Of a DNA stretch of 64,000 bases, positions 12,000 to 24,814 are shown one piece after another. This stretch comes from Cephalotus follicularis (taxonomy: Eukaryota > Streptophyta > Magnoliopsida > Oxalidales > Cephalotaceae), in the NCBI GenBank assembly GCA_001972305.1, contig BDDD01000575.1, positions 310,001 to 374,000 of the forward strand, written 5' to 3'. The translations under genes were made by a program, and so were the position numbers. How positions within the stretch are numbered: position 1 is the stretch's first letter; every line of letters starts with the position of its first letter. A model generated the notes under the pieces. It ran no database searches. It saw nothing but the letters and a program-made list of their open reading frames with translations, and was not told the DNA's origin.

Positions 12000-13051
12000 G
12001 GGTCAGGACAATCCTTCACGAAATGCCCTTTCTATCCACACACAAAACAGGCTCCACTAGCCTTGTAACACACTCCCACCAGATGTTGTCTACCACACAC
12101 ATCACACTTGGCAATCTGGACATCCGCAGCTCCCTGAGTCTGCCTCTGGTCATTACCGGGTTGTTGCTGTCCCCGATTATCATATCTCTTCCCACGCTTG
12201 CCATTCCTATTCTTATTCTGTCCAGAACTTTGCCCTTGAGAATCCCCTCCGATTCTCTTACTATCAAACTCTTTTCGAGCAGCCTGGACATCTAACCTTT
12301 CCAGCTCAATGTTCTTAGCCGCATTAGCCACTTCAGATACATCAGCAAACCTGGTGTTAATCAATTTACCCCGGAACTGGTAGTGCAACTTCCACTTGAA
12401 CTTTTATGCCTGTTCCAATGTTGTCCCGGCCGCAGAACCAGCAAAACCAGCAAGCCAAGTGAAACGGGTCAAGAACTCTGTCACCGACTCTCCATCCTTC
12501 TGTCTGGTATTGATAAACTCTCTGGCGTAAGCCTCCTTATCAGCGGTGGGAAAGTACTGCTGATAAAAGACCTCACAAAACTCAGACCACGTCAAAGTCT
12601 CCGCATAGTTGCCACCCTTAGCCAAAACCACAGCTTTCCACCATTTCTGAGCATCACCCTCAAGCTTGTACACAGCTAACTTAATCTTCTGTTCATCACT
12701 GCAACCAAGCACATCAAAGATCTTGTCCATATTAGCAATCCAGTGCTCAGCTTCCACCGGAGTCACAGCTGAGCTGAAAGACAGTGGTCTCTACTTCTGG
12801 AACCGCTCAAGCCAAACATAAGAGGGTGTATCAATCCTGTCCCCAGCATCTCTTCCCAACTGAACATCAGCTGGAGCATCATTAGCAGCAACCGGCTCCC
12901 TACGGTCCTGATTCTGATTCTGCTCACTCAACACGCGTCATATCTCCTAAGCGACTGTCTGACGTACAAGCTCCTCCATAGTAGGCTCATTTCTAGCTTC
13001 CTGAGCCTCAGCGGGTGCAGTCCTCCGAGCAGCGTTCCTTGTACGTGCCAT
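12000..13051 (-). pseudogene. Gypsy element C: gag
   Basis: Begins at a plausible ATG at 13051 (MARTRNAARRTAPAEAQEAR) after a leader of about 150 bp. The capsid-like retrotransposon gag segment includes HWIANMDKIFDVLGCSDEQK, YKLEGDAQKWWKA and FYQQYFP. It is followed by a Q/G/R-rich stretch and a cysteine cluster CDVCGRQHLVGVC with a CFVCG start of a zinc knuckle near 12032-12110. Gag assembles the particle that packages element RNA. The region is a fossil with breaks; an identical second copy lies 1975 bp to the right. Confidence 0.88.
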
Positions 13052-13205
13052 GTACGAAAAGGCGCTCAAACATAAAACATTACAAGGAACAAAAACAAAA
13101 AACAGAAAACATATTAGAAAATCATAACCGAAACAGCCTAACCCGGTGTCTACCCAATCTCACAGGTCAAACCTAGTTAGGTCTTCTAAGGAAACAAAAC
13201 CTAAT

Positions 13206-13217
13206 TCTCTGATACCA
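13206..13217 (-). other. Duplicated primer binding site of element C
   Basis: The minus strand reads TGGTATCAGAGA, one base off the initiator-Met tRNA complement. It belongs to tandem unit 1 and is followed by 103 bp of LTR. Confidence 0.85.
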
Positions 13218-13223
13218 CAATCT

Positions 13224-13326
13224 TGTAACACCCCCGGACGGCGGGAGTCGTCACAGGGTCATATCATACATAACATATCTTAACAAATCATGAGATTACT
13301 TTATTAACCAAAAGCAGCCAAAACGT
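13224..13326 (-). repeat. 103-bp LTR fragment created by tandem duplication in C
   Basis: Equals the first 103 bp (plus-strand reading) of the right LTR at 15199-15301. After it the sequence jumps back to protease-coding sequence. Confidence 0.9.
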
Positions 13327-13327
13327 A

Positions 13328-15026
13328 TGGCAAACCCAGTAACTCCTCCGAAAACACATCAAAAAATTCTCGCACCACAGGATAGTCTTCAAGGCGAGGC
13401 TCAACCTTTGAGACATCCTTCACAACAGCTAAGAAACCTTCAGCGCCCTTAGCTACCAACTTCCAAGCTTTCAAAGCGGATATAACTTTCACTTCTTTCC
13501 TAGGATGTGAACCCTGAAAAACAAACTCAGGACTATCCACATCCCCAAACAAAACTCTCCGAGCATAGCAGACAATCGTAGCCCGATGTCGAGTCAACCA
13601 GTTCATCCCCAAAATCATATCGAAGTCGTACATATCGATAGGCAAAAGGTCCGCATCACGAATTCGATCATCGAAAACAAGAGGATAAGCATAAAAGCAC
13701 TCAGATATCACAACAGATGAACCCGTAGGGGTCGAAAGAACCAAAGCTGGACCAAGCAACTGAGAAAACATCCCAAGATGCCGAACAAAAGACCTCGCTA
13801 CAACCGAGTGGGTCGATCCAGTGTCATACAAAACATAAGCCCTACGGTTACCAACATAAATAAAGCCCGAAACAGTATCTGGTGCGTTAGCTGCCCGCTG
13901 AGTCGTGATAGCAAAGACATGACCCCCTAGCAAAGACAGTACCTGCATTGTTCCCCTTCCTTCCCTTCGCACGAGGGTCAGGACAATCCTTCACGAAATG
14001 CCCTTTCTATCCACACACAAAACAGGCTCCACTAGCCTTGTAACACACTCCCACCAGATGTTGTCTACCACACACATCACACTTGGCAATCTGGACATCC
14101 GCAGCTCCCTGAGTCTGCCTCTGGTCATTACCGGGTTGTTGCTGTCCCCGATTATCATATCTCTTCCCACGCTTGCCATTCCTATTCTTATTCTGTCCAG
14201 AACTTTGCCCTTGAGAATCCCCTCCGATTCTCTTACTATCAAACTCTTTTCGAGCAGCCTGGACATCTAACCTTTCCAGCTCAATGTTCTTAGCCGCATT
14301 AGCCACTTCAGATACATCAGCAAACCTGGTGTTAATCAATTTACCCCGGAACTGGTAGTGCAACTTCCACTTGAACTTTTATGCCTGTTCCAATGTTGTC
14401 CCGGCCGCAGAACCAGCAAAACCAGCAAGCCAAGTGAAACGGGTCAAGAACTCTGTCACCGACTCTCCATCCTTCTGTCTGGTATTGATAAACTCTCTGG
14501 CGTAAGCCTCCTTATCAGCGGTGGGAAAGTACTGCTGATAAAAGACCTCACAAAACTCAGACCACGTCAAAGTCTCCGCATAGTTGCCACCCTTAGCCAA
14601 AACCACAGCTTTCCACCATTTCTGAGCATCACCCTCAAGCTTGTACACAGCTAACTTAATCTTCTGTTCATCACTGCAACCAAGCACATCAAAGATCTTG
14701 TCCATATTAGCAATCCAGTGCTCAGCTTCCACCGGAGTCACAGCTGAGCTGAAAGACAGTGGTCTCTACTTCTGGAACCGCTCAAGCCAAACATAAGAGG
14801 GTGTATCAATCCTGTCCCCAGCATCTCTTCCCAACTGAACATCAGCTGGAGCATCATTAGCAGCAACCGGCTCCCTACGGTCCTGATTCTGATTCTGCTC
14901 ACTCAACACGCGTCATATCTCCTAAGCGACTGTCTGACGTACAAGCTCCTCCATAGTAGGCTCATTTCTAGCTTCCTGAGCCTCAGCGGGTGCAGTCCTC
15001 CGAGCAGCGTTCCTTGTACGTGCCAT
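13328..15026 (-). pseudogene. Gypsy element C: second copy of gag and part of PR
   Basis: Second unit of the tandem duplication, coding for gag (start at 15026) and the protease with DTGS near 13825. It reads identically to the copy at 11353-13051 in every frame I compared. In element order this copy is the one next to the 5' LTR and its PBS. It ends where the 103-bp LTR fragment begins. Confidence 0.9.
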
Positions 15027-15180
15027 GTACGAAAAGGCGCTCAAACATAAAACATTACAAGGAACAAAAACAAAAAACAGAAAACATATTAGAAAATCAT
15101 AACCGAAACAGCCTAACCCGGTGTCTACCCAATCTCACAGGTCAAACCTAGTTAGGTCTTCTAAGGAAACAAAACCTAAT

Positions 15181-15192
15181 TCTCTGATACCA
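15181..15192 (-). other. Primer binding site of element C
   Basis: The minus strand reads TGGTATCAGAGA, six bases inside the 5' LTR; matches the initiator-Met tRNA 3' end at 11 of 12 bases. Confidence 0.88.
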
Positions 15193-15198
15193 CAATCT

Positions 15199-17896
15199 TG
15201 TAACACCCCCGGACGGCGGGAGTCGTCACAGGGTCATATCATACATAACATATCTTAACAAATCATGAGATTACTTTATTAACCAAAAGCAGCCAAAACG
15301 TGGCAGTCTTATCAAAACAATAATACTTAATCATTTAACATATTAAGTAGATGCAAAAAATTCAAAACATAAATCAGTTCCAATTTAAAAACATAAAACA
15401 TAATAATTCATGTTTCCGACCACTAAACATAACATAAGGATCACTCTCCTAAGGATCCAACACATAGGGTGGTCATCACTCAATCACACTTTCCCCCGCT
15501 GCTCCTGAAAACCCGCCGCATGGAAACAAAAACGCGGCTGAGCAAACCTTAGTACGGATAAGGGAAATAAAATAGTAAACGGTAACTTGAAAACGTTAAT
15601 AATCCAATAATAACGTAACAGAAATTTTTAACAGATAAAGCAGTTTAATCATATTTAAATGACAATTGCATATTTTTCGAAACAATTATGGAACATTATA
15701 AATCATAAAACATAAAACATACTGAGCCATATTCATATCACATATCATAAATTATTGGCAAGGGAGACGCTAATTCCACATGCCCACTAGAATTGAAGTG
15801 TACGTCACTACACAAGTCAATTCTCACATACACATATCCGATCACACTTCGGACCACATATCTGAATTCACCTCAGACCACATAAACTAGAATCGATCCA
15901 TACGCCTCTATCATACATAGCGGATCCACAAATCCACCTCATGGGATTCGTTCATACACTTAGTGACGCCGTAGTCTAAACACACCGCTACGGAAGTGTC
16001 ACGTCCTCGTGCAAGGCCCATGACGTGCCTATGGTACGCCCCATAGGTGGGTACAATACTCAGTATTTAATATAATTTGTTTATCAAAATCAACTTAAAA
16101 TCACTTGACATATGTTTTCTCTCAACATATTTAGAAACCGTTCACAATGGTATCATAACATATCGTATCATAACTTATCATGTCTTAACATATTGTATCA
16201 TTTCATATCGTATAAATAAAGTCAAAATCATTTAAATATCAAACCACCTTTAAATGCGAAACATGTCAAAATCATAAAACATTCTCAATTTCAGAAACGA
16301 AGATGCTTAGAAAAACATTTTCAGTTCGAATATCAGATAGCCAAGGAACAGAAAATCCGTACCTTATGCGCTTACAAAGTACTTACGAATAGGTGATCAA
16401 AAACAATTTCTACTTTGAAGCACACAATCTAAAAGGCATTCAAAATCATACGTGTAAGAGTCTAAGACACATCAGAAGCATTAAACAGACTCTTAACAGT
16501 GTTTGGACAAGATTCGGATCGATTCGAGGATCAAACGAATCAAAACAGTTGAAAACAGCACATTCCAGGGCAAAACAGTCGACTAAAACAGGGATCCACT
16601 CGACTGGGGAGGGTTGGCAGTCGACTGTTCATATGGTCCAGCCGACTAAACAACCCAAAAATGCAGGCAGTCGACTGTGTTCACACCTCCAGTCGGCTAC
16701 ACAACCATTCCAGCCGACTGTCCACAGAGACAGCCGACTGTTCTGGGCGACAGAACAGTTGGAAATTCGACGATTTGCTACTGAAAATGGTTCAAATGGT
16801 TTCTACATTAAACTAGAGACATATGGACATGAACATATGATTATATATGACTTGTAGGTGACATAAAAACACAAATTTGAAAAGGAAAAGACCTGTCAAA
16901 GATTTAACTTACAAAAGGAAGCAAGAAGACATTACATGTACATGTCCAAATTATGTTTCTAATTGATTACAGATGTTATAAACTCAGTTTGTGACACATA
17001 TATGAGTATAAAACGTGTTGACAATATCATTAACACAATGACAACACATTTAGACAGGAATCAAAGACCCCAAGATACCAAGAGCACAAAAACCCAAAGT
17101 AAGCCATTGAAACAAAAATTATAATTAAAGGGAATGAATTTACTGACCTTTAGGGATTCCCAGAACACAAAAACAGTAGAAGAAACACTAGCACACACTC
17201 ACAATTCGGCTGTGAACAAAAACAAAGAAAGAAGGATACAAAACCATGACATACTTAGACTTACATAGCAAACTAAGAGAATTTAATCCAAGGAAACAAC
17301 TAAAGGATCGAATTTACCTCTTCTGACTTTGAAGAATGAATTACAAAGAAGATTGTTACACACTAACAAGGAAATTTCGGTAGTGGCTTGAAATAATGAT
17401 GGAGGTATCATATAAAATAGCAAAGGCACTCAAAGAAAGAAGAAAGGAGGAGACATGATTTGACAAAAGGGGGAAGAAATGAGACTTTTCTGGATTTTGA
17501 AATAGGAAAAGAGAGACCTTAGCATGTGAATTGATGGTGGGAAGAAGGAATCCTGGAAAAGAAGAAAGAAAGTGGGAGGAAAGTAGAAGAAAATGGTAAA
17601 ATAGGAAAAAGGAAATTAAAGAAATAATAATAAAAGGAATTATGGGATTTTAAAATGAAAAGGTAAATAATTTGATTTGAATAAAATAAATAAAACCCAA
17701 ATCCAACATAACATAACATACCTAAATATTTCAGACCGGTAATAGTCAGCTCGATTCACATAAACCCAAATCATAGGGCAGCCGAACTTTTAAAATTAAA
17801 CATAATTTAAAAAGCCTGAAAACACACATAAAATCTGTAAAATATATTTATGAACACGTAAAAAAAAATACATTTATGAACGAACAGGGTATTACA
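15199..17896 (-). repeat. 5' LTR of element C
   Basis: 2698 bp, bounded by the PBS on the left and the AGCCA target duplication on the right. About 26 differences from the 3' LTR in the first 620 bp. Confidence 0.92.
16588..16745. repeat. Phased CAGTCGACTG array, C 5' LTR
   Basis: Same array as at 7159-7312, with cores changed mainly between CAGTCGACTG and CAGCCGACTG. Spacing is conserved. Confidence 0.85.
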
Positions 17897-18359
17897 AGCC
17901 ACCTGCGTAAGAACAACCCTCCCCACTTCTCTCTCTCGTTTTAAAACACCAAAGGAAAGAGAGGAAAGAAAGCAGTGAGTGTGAGAGCCACCATTGTTGA
18001 GCTTGGATTGAGCAAGAGATTGGAGCTCGTGGGTAGCAGTTGCTGAGAGGATCTTGGAGCTGCTGGTGGCCAGAACTTGGGAACTCAAAGAGGTGCACTT
18101 TCCAATTCCTAACTTGGAACAATAAGGTAGGGGAAAGTGATAGATTTATACATGCATTTTGGGTTTTAAGTTAATGAATAACATGATGAATAGCATGTTA
18201 ATGGTTGAATTGTAATTCAGGACCTGTTGTGGTGTTACTGTGATACACGGAGTTAATCATGCATGTACGATTACATGAATACGTGAAATTGTTGTGTAAA
18301 GGATGGATTTTATAATGGCTTGGTTTGTTAAAACTGTGGAAAAGACGTTCTGTGTTGTA

Positions 18360-18452
18360 AAGACATCGACGTCTATGTGAAGACGTCGATAACTTCGTGT
18401 GAAAACGTGAAAGACATCGATGCTTTTGATAGACATCGACGCCTTTTCTGGG
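18360..18452. repeat. Phased TCGA array, second array of B 5' LTR
   Basis: Cores at 18366, 18386, 18417 and 18436; the two pairs are 20 and 19 bp apart. Same AAAGACATCGACG wording as the first B array. Confidence 0.8.
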
Positions 18453-18663
18453 TAATTGATGAACTGTAATGTTCATTTCAGATGGCCATTTACCCACTTG
18501 GAATCGCCTGTTTGGTTGTGAAATGATGTTCTGGCTATATTCCTGTTAACCAGTAGCATACCTTACACGTTTAGAGAGTGAGATTCGTTTATATGAAGGA
18601 TTAAAAGGCCGGATTCTACCCTCCAGAATCAAGACTCACGAACTGATACTCTCTGGTATCATA

Positions 18664-18792
18664 AAGACATCGACGTCTTTGTAAATACATCGACGTCTTT
18701 GGTCCAAGAACGCCTAGGAATATTTGTACATGGGATCGACGGCTTAGTATAAAGACGTCGACGCCTTAGGGATAGACATCGACGCCTTTTCC
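18664..18792. repeat. Phased TCGA array, third array of B 5' LTR
   Basis: Cores at 18670 and 18690 (20 bp apart), then further cores in 18736-18785 including a GTCGACGCC and an ATCGACGCC about 21 bp apart. Confidence 0.8.
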
Positions 18793-20096
18793 CCTAATCA
18801 GTAGAATTTCACCCAAAAGGGACCCGCTAGACCCGAAACGACTCTAGGAACGAACCTAGACACATTCTGAGCATATGTTGCATTTTTACTATGATTTGCA
18901 TTATGGTTGTTTCCTAAAAGTGTTAACCATTTTGAAAAGATTGGATGATTATTATGATCATTTGTGTACAAAAATGTATAATTGTCAACATATGATTTTA
19001 TATATTTTCGAACTGGCTGGGAAAGTATTTTCCAATGACGGAGAAATGTTTTAAAGGACTGATTATTATAATCGAATGTGTTGTGCGAAAATGTATATTT
19101 GTATGAATGTATATATTTTCGAAATGACTGGGGAAGTATTTCCAAAGACAGAGAAATGTATTGTTTTAAGTTTTATAACTTATCACAACTTGTGAACGGA
19201 GTAATATGTTTTAAACAAATATATTTGATCAAGTAATTATATTTTATTGCTTGACTTGTACTGTGCAATGCTTGTGCCTGTTGATTATTAGCCACAGTGC
19301 TAATAACTTGTTGATTACTTAGCCACTGTGCTAGTAAATAGATGTTGATTTAGCCGCCGTGCTAAAAAACTTAAGGAGGACTTGCTCCAAAACCGTTCAC
19401 AAACGGGGATGGAGTAAGAGTGCATGAAGTTGGGGACAGGAGGTGGCGACGATTATGACAATTGGTTTGTCTGGTTCCTTTTTGGAAACATATTTAATGC
19501 TTGTGTTGATATAACTTATGAGTTATACTTGTACTGTGAGAATGCATATATTTTTATATGTACATACGGAGGTATACTTACTGTGAAAACCACATGTCAT
19601 GCTGCATCATAATGCATTCATACATGATACTCATTATCATATGACTCGAACTGTATTTATGGGTTTATTCACTTAGCCGAGTGAGGACAAAGGCTAACCC
19701 CTACTGTAACAGATTGACGGAGTGGATATGATATGGAGCATGCATGGAGACTTAAAGAGAAGACTTTGTTATCTCTCTTGCTTATGTATTTGGGTTATTG
19801 AACATTGATCATGTTATTCAAATTTTATAACAAAGGATATTTTGTTATCTTGAACTGTATTATTTCATGCTCCGTTTTGGGTGATCGACAGTTATGTTTG
19901 GGTTATTTATAAACTTGTTGGGCATCACGTAGTATGGGATGCGTGGTGCGTATTTAAATTCGGTTCATTTATGTTGTTGTTTCCGCTATCGATGGTTTTT
20001 AGTTATTGGTAATTTTGCATGAGCCAGATAATTTTATGTTGATTGCCTTACCACTTTATGTGTTGTCTTGTTGTGGAAACGGGGGGTGTGGCAACG

Positions 20097-20108
20097 TGGT
20101 ATCAGAGC
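20097..20108 (+). other. Primer binding site of element B
   Basis: TGGTATCAGAGC, a perfect match to the initiator-Met tRNA 3' end complement, three bases after the LTR. Confidence 0.93.
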
Positions 20109-20206
20109 ATATACCATTATATGCTTAGCTTGGATAAGTTCCTTGGCAATTAACGAATTGTTTCCTTGAGATGATTACTAATGAAATCTTTTCCATATCG
20201 GAACAA

Positions 20207-21350
20207 ATGGACAGAAGGAGAACACGTACTAGGGCTAGTGCCGCTGGAGCCAATGCCCCTGAAGGAATGAATGTGCCGCAAGGAGTGAATGTTCCTCAAG
20301 ATGATAGAGACCCGATGACCTGGATTGTGAACTACTTCCAGCAACATATGGCCTTTAATATGGCCAATGCGGAGGAGATGCGCCAGTATTACGCGCAAGC
20401 TCGACCGCAACATAGAGCTCCCGATCACTGCCCGGGAGAGGATAGTAGTCAGTTTGGGAGGGATATCGAAAGGTTTATGAGACAGAATCAACCTAGCTTC
20501 TAGGGAGAACTTGGTGCCACAATTGCTGAAAGATGGCTTCAAGACTGGGAGAAGATTTTTGCACTGATGGACTGTACCGATACTCAGAAACTGAAATTTG
20601 CCGTGTACCGTCTATGGGGAGAGGCCAATCACTGGTGGGAGATGGTCAAAGCGAAGTGGGAGTCAGTGGGACTTGATGCTACATGGGAGAGATTCCAGAC
20701 AGAGTTCCTTGATTCCTATGAACCTCGGATGGAGCAAGAACGGAGAGAGACAGAGCTTCTTGAATTACGACAAGGGGAGATGACTGTGGTCGAGTACCAG
20801 GCCAGGTTTATGGAGCTATCCAGACATTCACCTTATCTGGTAGCCGATGATGTGAAAAAGATACGGAGATTTCTGAAGGGTTTGCAACCGGACCTTCGGT
20901 AGAGGATCAGGGATATGGAGCTGGGTACTTTTTTGGAGGTCGCTCAAAAGGCGAGACTGCTGGAGAGCATATCCAGTGAGGACTGAGCAGAGAGGGCCCC
21001 GGCACAACCAATTAAGCAGAACCCGACAAGACCAGCTTCTTCGAAATGGAAAGGCAGTGGTTCTCTGACTAAATCATTGAAGAACAGATCTGGGCAGACT
21101 GCCACACTGGGGACTCCTAGTTAGGGGAGTAATGCGGGAACCGGAGCTTGTTATCACTGTGGTCGTAAGGGCCACTTCCAGAAGGATTGTTGGAGGATGA
21201 ACGGGCTATCTTTGAGGTGTGGGGCATCTGGACATTCAATGAAATATTTCCCGAAGAGTCTTGCTACAGCACCTACCAGACCAGCTAGCAGCAGCGGGGC
21301 CGCAGCGTGGCCTTCACAGCGAAGGGACACCGGCAAGGGCATTGTGAAAG
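20207..21350 (+). pseudogene. Gypsy element B: gag
   Basis: Gag remains starting MDRRRTRTRASAAGANAPEG at 20207, chosen because G starts with the same MDRRRTRAR motif. The capsid-like region has [47 protein letters not shown] and [26 protein letters not shown]. Two CCHC zinc knuckles near 21149-21190 and 21215-21260 end the region and bind RNA in intact relatives. Several of the element's roughly nine breaks fall here. Confidence 0.9.
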
Positions 21351-24300
21351 GTAGAGTTTTTACCCTTTCACAGACAGAGGTTCCGGAGTCTACCTCGGTC
21401 ATTGGAGGTATAGTGTATATATATGGTTTTGCTGCTAGAGTATTGATCGACCCTGGAGCATCACATTGTTTCATTTCATCACATTTTGCATCATGTTTAA
21501 ATGTAACACCTGACTGCATGCCATATACTTTGGATGCGAGCACACCTGCCAGAATTTCCATGTATACAGATACTGTATATAAGGGTTGTGAGATGTCTAT
21601 GGCAGGCATTTCCTTGTATGCGGATTTGATAGTGTTGCCGATCCGCGACTTCGATGTGATTTTGGGGATGGATTGGCTGTCAGCACATCATGCCTACATG
21701 GACTGCTACAGCAAGACGGTTGATTTTTGTCTGCCCGATGGTACTACTTTCCAGTTTAAGGGAGACAAGGGGTTTTCTACACTGATCATATCCTTCGTCC
21801 GTGCGTCGAGGTATCTCGAGAAAGGATGTGAAGGATATCTTGCTCATGTGATTGATCGGAGAAAAGAAAAAGGCTTGAGCCTGGAGGAGATCCCAGTGGT
21901 GTGTGAATTTCCAGATGTATTTGCGGATGACTTGGGATCTTTGCCACCGAGAAGAAATATGGAGTTTGTTATCGATCTTACGCCAGGTACTGCTCCTATT
22001 TCGAAAGCACCATACAGAATGGCTCCTGCAGAATTAAGAGAGCTGAAATTGCAGTTACAGGACCTGATCGATAAGGGTTTCATACGACCCAGTGTTTCAC
22101 CGTGGGGTGCACCTGTACTGTTTCTGAAGAAAAAGGATGGGTCGATGAGGCTCTGCATCGATTACAGAATGCTGAACAAGGCAACTATCAAGAACAAGTA
22201 TCCTTTACCCCACATCGAGGATTTGTTCGACCAATTGCAAGGATCGAGAGTGTTCTCAAAGCTTGATCTGAGAACAGGATATCACCAATTGAGGGTGAGG
22301 GAAGGAGATATTGAGAAGACTGCCTTCCGGACAAGATACGGTCACTATGAGTTCCTTGTGATGCCTTTTGGTGTTACCAATGCACTGACTGCGTTCATGT
22401 CATTGATGAACGATGTGTTTCGACCGTACCTAGACCAGTTTGTCGTTGTGTTTATCGACGACGTGCTAGTATACTCAAGAAGTGAGGAAGAGCATGCTTG
22501 CCACCTGAGGTTGGCTTTACAGAATCTCCGAGAGCACCAGCTGTATGCCAAATTCAGTAAGTGTGAATTTTGGCTTGACCGTGTGATCTTTCTTGGTCAC
22601 ATTGTATCCGGAGAAGGTTTGGCGGTGGATCCGTCAAAGACAGAAGTAGTACGAAATTGGCCACATCCGAAGAATGTGACGGAGGTACGCAGTTTTCTCG
22701 GCTTGGCGGGATATTACCGGAGGTTTATTCAAGATTTTTCAAGGATAACTGAACCCTTGACCAGACTAACCCAGAAGATGATCATGTTTGTCTGGGATGA
22801 AGGTTGTGAAGCTAGATTCCGTGAGCTGAAGGATCGGCTGGTTTCCGCTCCTATCTTGACATTACCTGAGGGTAATGAGGCCTTTGCAGTCGATAGTGAT
22901 GCATCAGGTAAAGGCTTGGGTTGCGTACTGATGCAACGAGGAAAGGTGATTGCTTATGCTTCTAGGAAGCTTAAGCCGTATGAAGAAAACTACCCGACTC
23001 ATGACCTGGAACTTGCAGCTATTGTTTTCGCCCTTCAAAAGTGGAGACACTATCTCTATGGGACGCAGTTTGAGATCTTTACCGATCATAAGAGTCTGAG
23101 ATACCTGTTCTGTCAGGACACACTGAACATGAGACAACACAGGTGGGTAGAGTTCTTTAATGAATATGACTGCAGTATCCAGTACCACCAGGGGAAAGCG
23201 AATGTAGTCGCTGATGCCTTGAGCCGCAAGGCTATGGTCTCTAGTACAATGGTGTAGCAATGGAAGATGTTGGAAGACTTCCAGGAATGGTCTCCATTCA
23301 ATCAGTAATCGGGGATCTTTCTAGCCGACATACGGGTAGAACCAGTGTTACTGTATCACATCAAAGATGCACAACCACATGATCCTGAATTGCAACGGAT
23401 TCGAGAGAATCTGGATTCGGAGTCTGATTTTAGAGTTCATGATGATGGTATTATGAGATATCGGGGACGTGTATGTCTTCCGAATGAACCGAGAGTGAAG
23501 GATGAGCTACTCCGCGGGGCTCATAAATCCCTGTACAGTATTCATCCTGGTAGCACCAAGATGTACCAAGATATGAAGAAGACTTATTGGTGGCCCGGCA
23601 TGAAGCGCGAGATTGCAAAATATGTTGCGAAGTGTTTGACTTGTCAGAGGGTCAAGGCCAAACACCAAAAACCTGCGGGACTATTACAGTCATTACCAGT
23701 GACAGAATGGAAATGGGAACACATTACGATGGACTTTGTTTCTGGGTTTCCACTGACTAGGCATCGTCATAATGCCATGTGGGTTATTGTTGATAGACTC
23801 ACCAAATCAGCACACTTCTTGCCCACACATGTCACTGATTCTGCGAGCAAGTTGGCTCGGTTATATGTGAAGGAGATTGTGAGACTGCACGGTGTTCTGG
23901 TGAGCATCGTTTGTGATAGGGATTCGATCTTCACTTCCAACTTCTAGAAGAGATTCCAGACAGCCTTCGGGACGAGATTGAATCTCAGTACTGCTTTCCA
24001 CCTTCAGACAGACGGACAGTCAGAGCGTACCATCCAAACCTTGGAGGATATGCTTCGGGCTTGTGTGATCGATTTTGGCAGAACCTGGGAGGACCATATC
24101 CCTCTGATAGAGTTTTCTTATAACAATAGCTATCACTCGAGTATTGGTATGGCTCAATACGAGGCACTGTATGGGAGAAAGTGTAGGTCACCTGTCTGTT
24201 GGGATGAGGTTGGTGAACGACCACTGCTTGGGTCAGATTTGGTGGAGGAGACTACGGAGAAAGTCAAGTTCATCAAAGAGAAATTGCTAGCAGCGCAAAG

Positions 24301-24769
24301 TCAGCAGAAGAGCTATGCTGACAATGTGAAGAGAAGGCCTTTAACCTTCAATGTTGGGGATTACGTATTTTTGAAGGTATCTCCGTGGAAAGGAGTGCAA
24401 AGATTCGAGAAAAAGGGCAAGTTGGCGCCACGCTACATTGGTCCTTTTGAGATTCTAGAGAGGGTAGGGGAGGTAGCATATCAGCTAGCCTTGCCTCCTA
24501 CATTGTCGAGTGTACATGATGTATTTCATGTATCGATTCTACGAGGTTATATCTGAGACCCATCACATGTCCTGGATTATGACTCGGTTACGGTGAGGGA
24601 TGACCTTTCCTGCGAGGAGTCACCCGTGTGAATCTTGGATTGGAAGACACAAGTATTGAGGAACCGGTCCATTCCGACGGTAAAGGTTCAGTGGCAATTT
24701 CATCGGCCGGATGAAGCGACTTGGGAACGTGAGGATGACATCCGAGAACGTTACCCGCATCTGTTCTAG
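21350..24769 (+). pseudogene. Gypsy element B: PR-RT-RNase H-IN-chromodomain
   Basis: Protease region near 21450 ([13 protein letters not shown]). RT with [16 protein letters not shown] and the FIDD active-site motif near 22455. RNase H with [12 protein letters not shown] near 22895 and [10 protein letters not shown]. Integrase HHCC zinc domain near 23520-23645, catalytic core with [14 protein letters not shown] and [28 protein letters not shown] segment, and chromodomain-like end [17 protein letters not shown] at about 24640-24769. Closest relative in the window is G. The 3' part from 23772 is repeated 1795 bp downstream. Confidence 0.92.
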
Positions 24770-24800
24770 TACTATGTTAATTTCAAGGATGAAATTTCTC

Positions 24801-24814
24801 GAAGGAGGGGTGGA
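24801..24814 (+). other. Polypurine tract of element B (first copy)
   Basis: GAAGGAGGGGTGGA directly before the LTR start TGTAACGCCC. Duplicated at 26596-26609. Confidence 0.88.

Larger units (their letters stand above)
11353..15301. repeat. 1975-bp tandem duplication within element C
   Basis: Unit 1 is 11353-13326, unit 2 is 13328-15301, with one extra base at the join. The unit runs from the protease region through gag, leader and PBS into the first 103 bp of the LTR. I saw no difference between units: all open frames in unit 1 recur with identical translations 1975 bp later. The identity implies an event much younger than the element, or an assembly artefact. Confidence 0.9.
5766..17896 (-). 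mobile_element. Ty3/gypsy chromovirus element C, broken
   Basis: Minus-strand gypsy element inserted in the 5' LTR of B, flanked by the perfect duplication AGCCA (5761-5765 and 17897-17901). On the minus strand the LTRs start TGTAATACCC and end GGGTGTTACA. From right to left: 5' LTR (15199-17896), PBS, duplicated leader-gag-PR segment, gag, PR-RT-RH-IN-chromodomain, polypurine tract, 3' LTR (5766-8483). A 1975-bp tandem duplication lengthens it to 12.1 kb. A handful of breaks interrupt the coding region. The LTRs differ by about 4 percent over the first 620 bp compared, more than those of its host B. Same family as D. Confidence 0.93.
17897..20093 (+). repeat. 5' LTR of element B, right part
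   Basis: Starts with the right AGCCA duplication of C and continues the B LTR to its end CA at 20093, three bases before the PBS. Matches 27230-29426 with about 40 differences. None were seen in about 840 bp (18121-18960 against 27454-28293). The block GCCGAGTGAGGACAAAGGCT near 19676 is shared with the G LTR in reverse orientation near 59132-59153. Confidence 0.92.

Noticed and set aside
18198-18497. 99-codon minus-strand frame identical in both B LTRs (also 27531-27830)
   Set aside because: Identity comes from the undiverged LTR block as a whole; no domain and it lies antisense in an LTR.
20097-20108. Possible tRNA gene at TGGTATCAGAGC sites
   Set aside because: Only the 12-base primer binding match is present at each site; no tRNA cloverleaf surrounds it.
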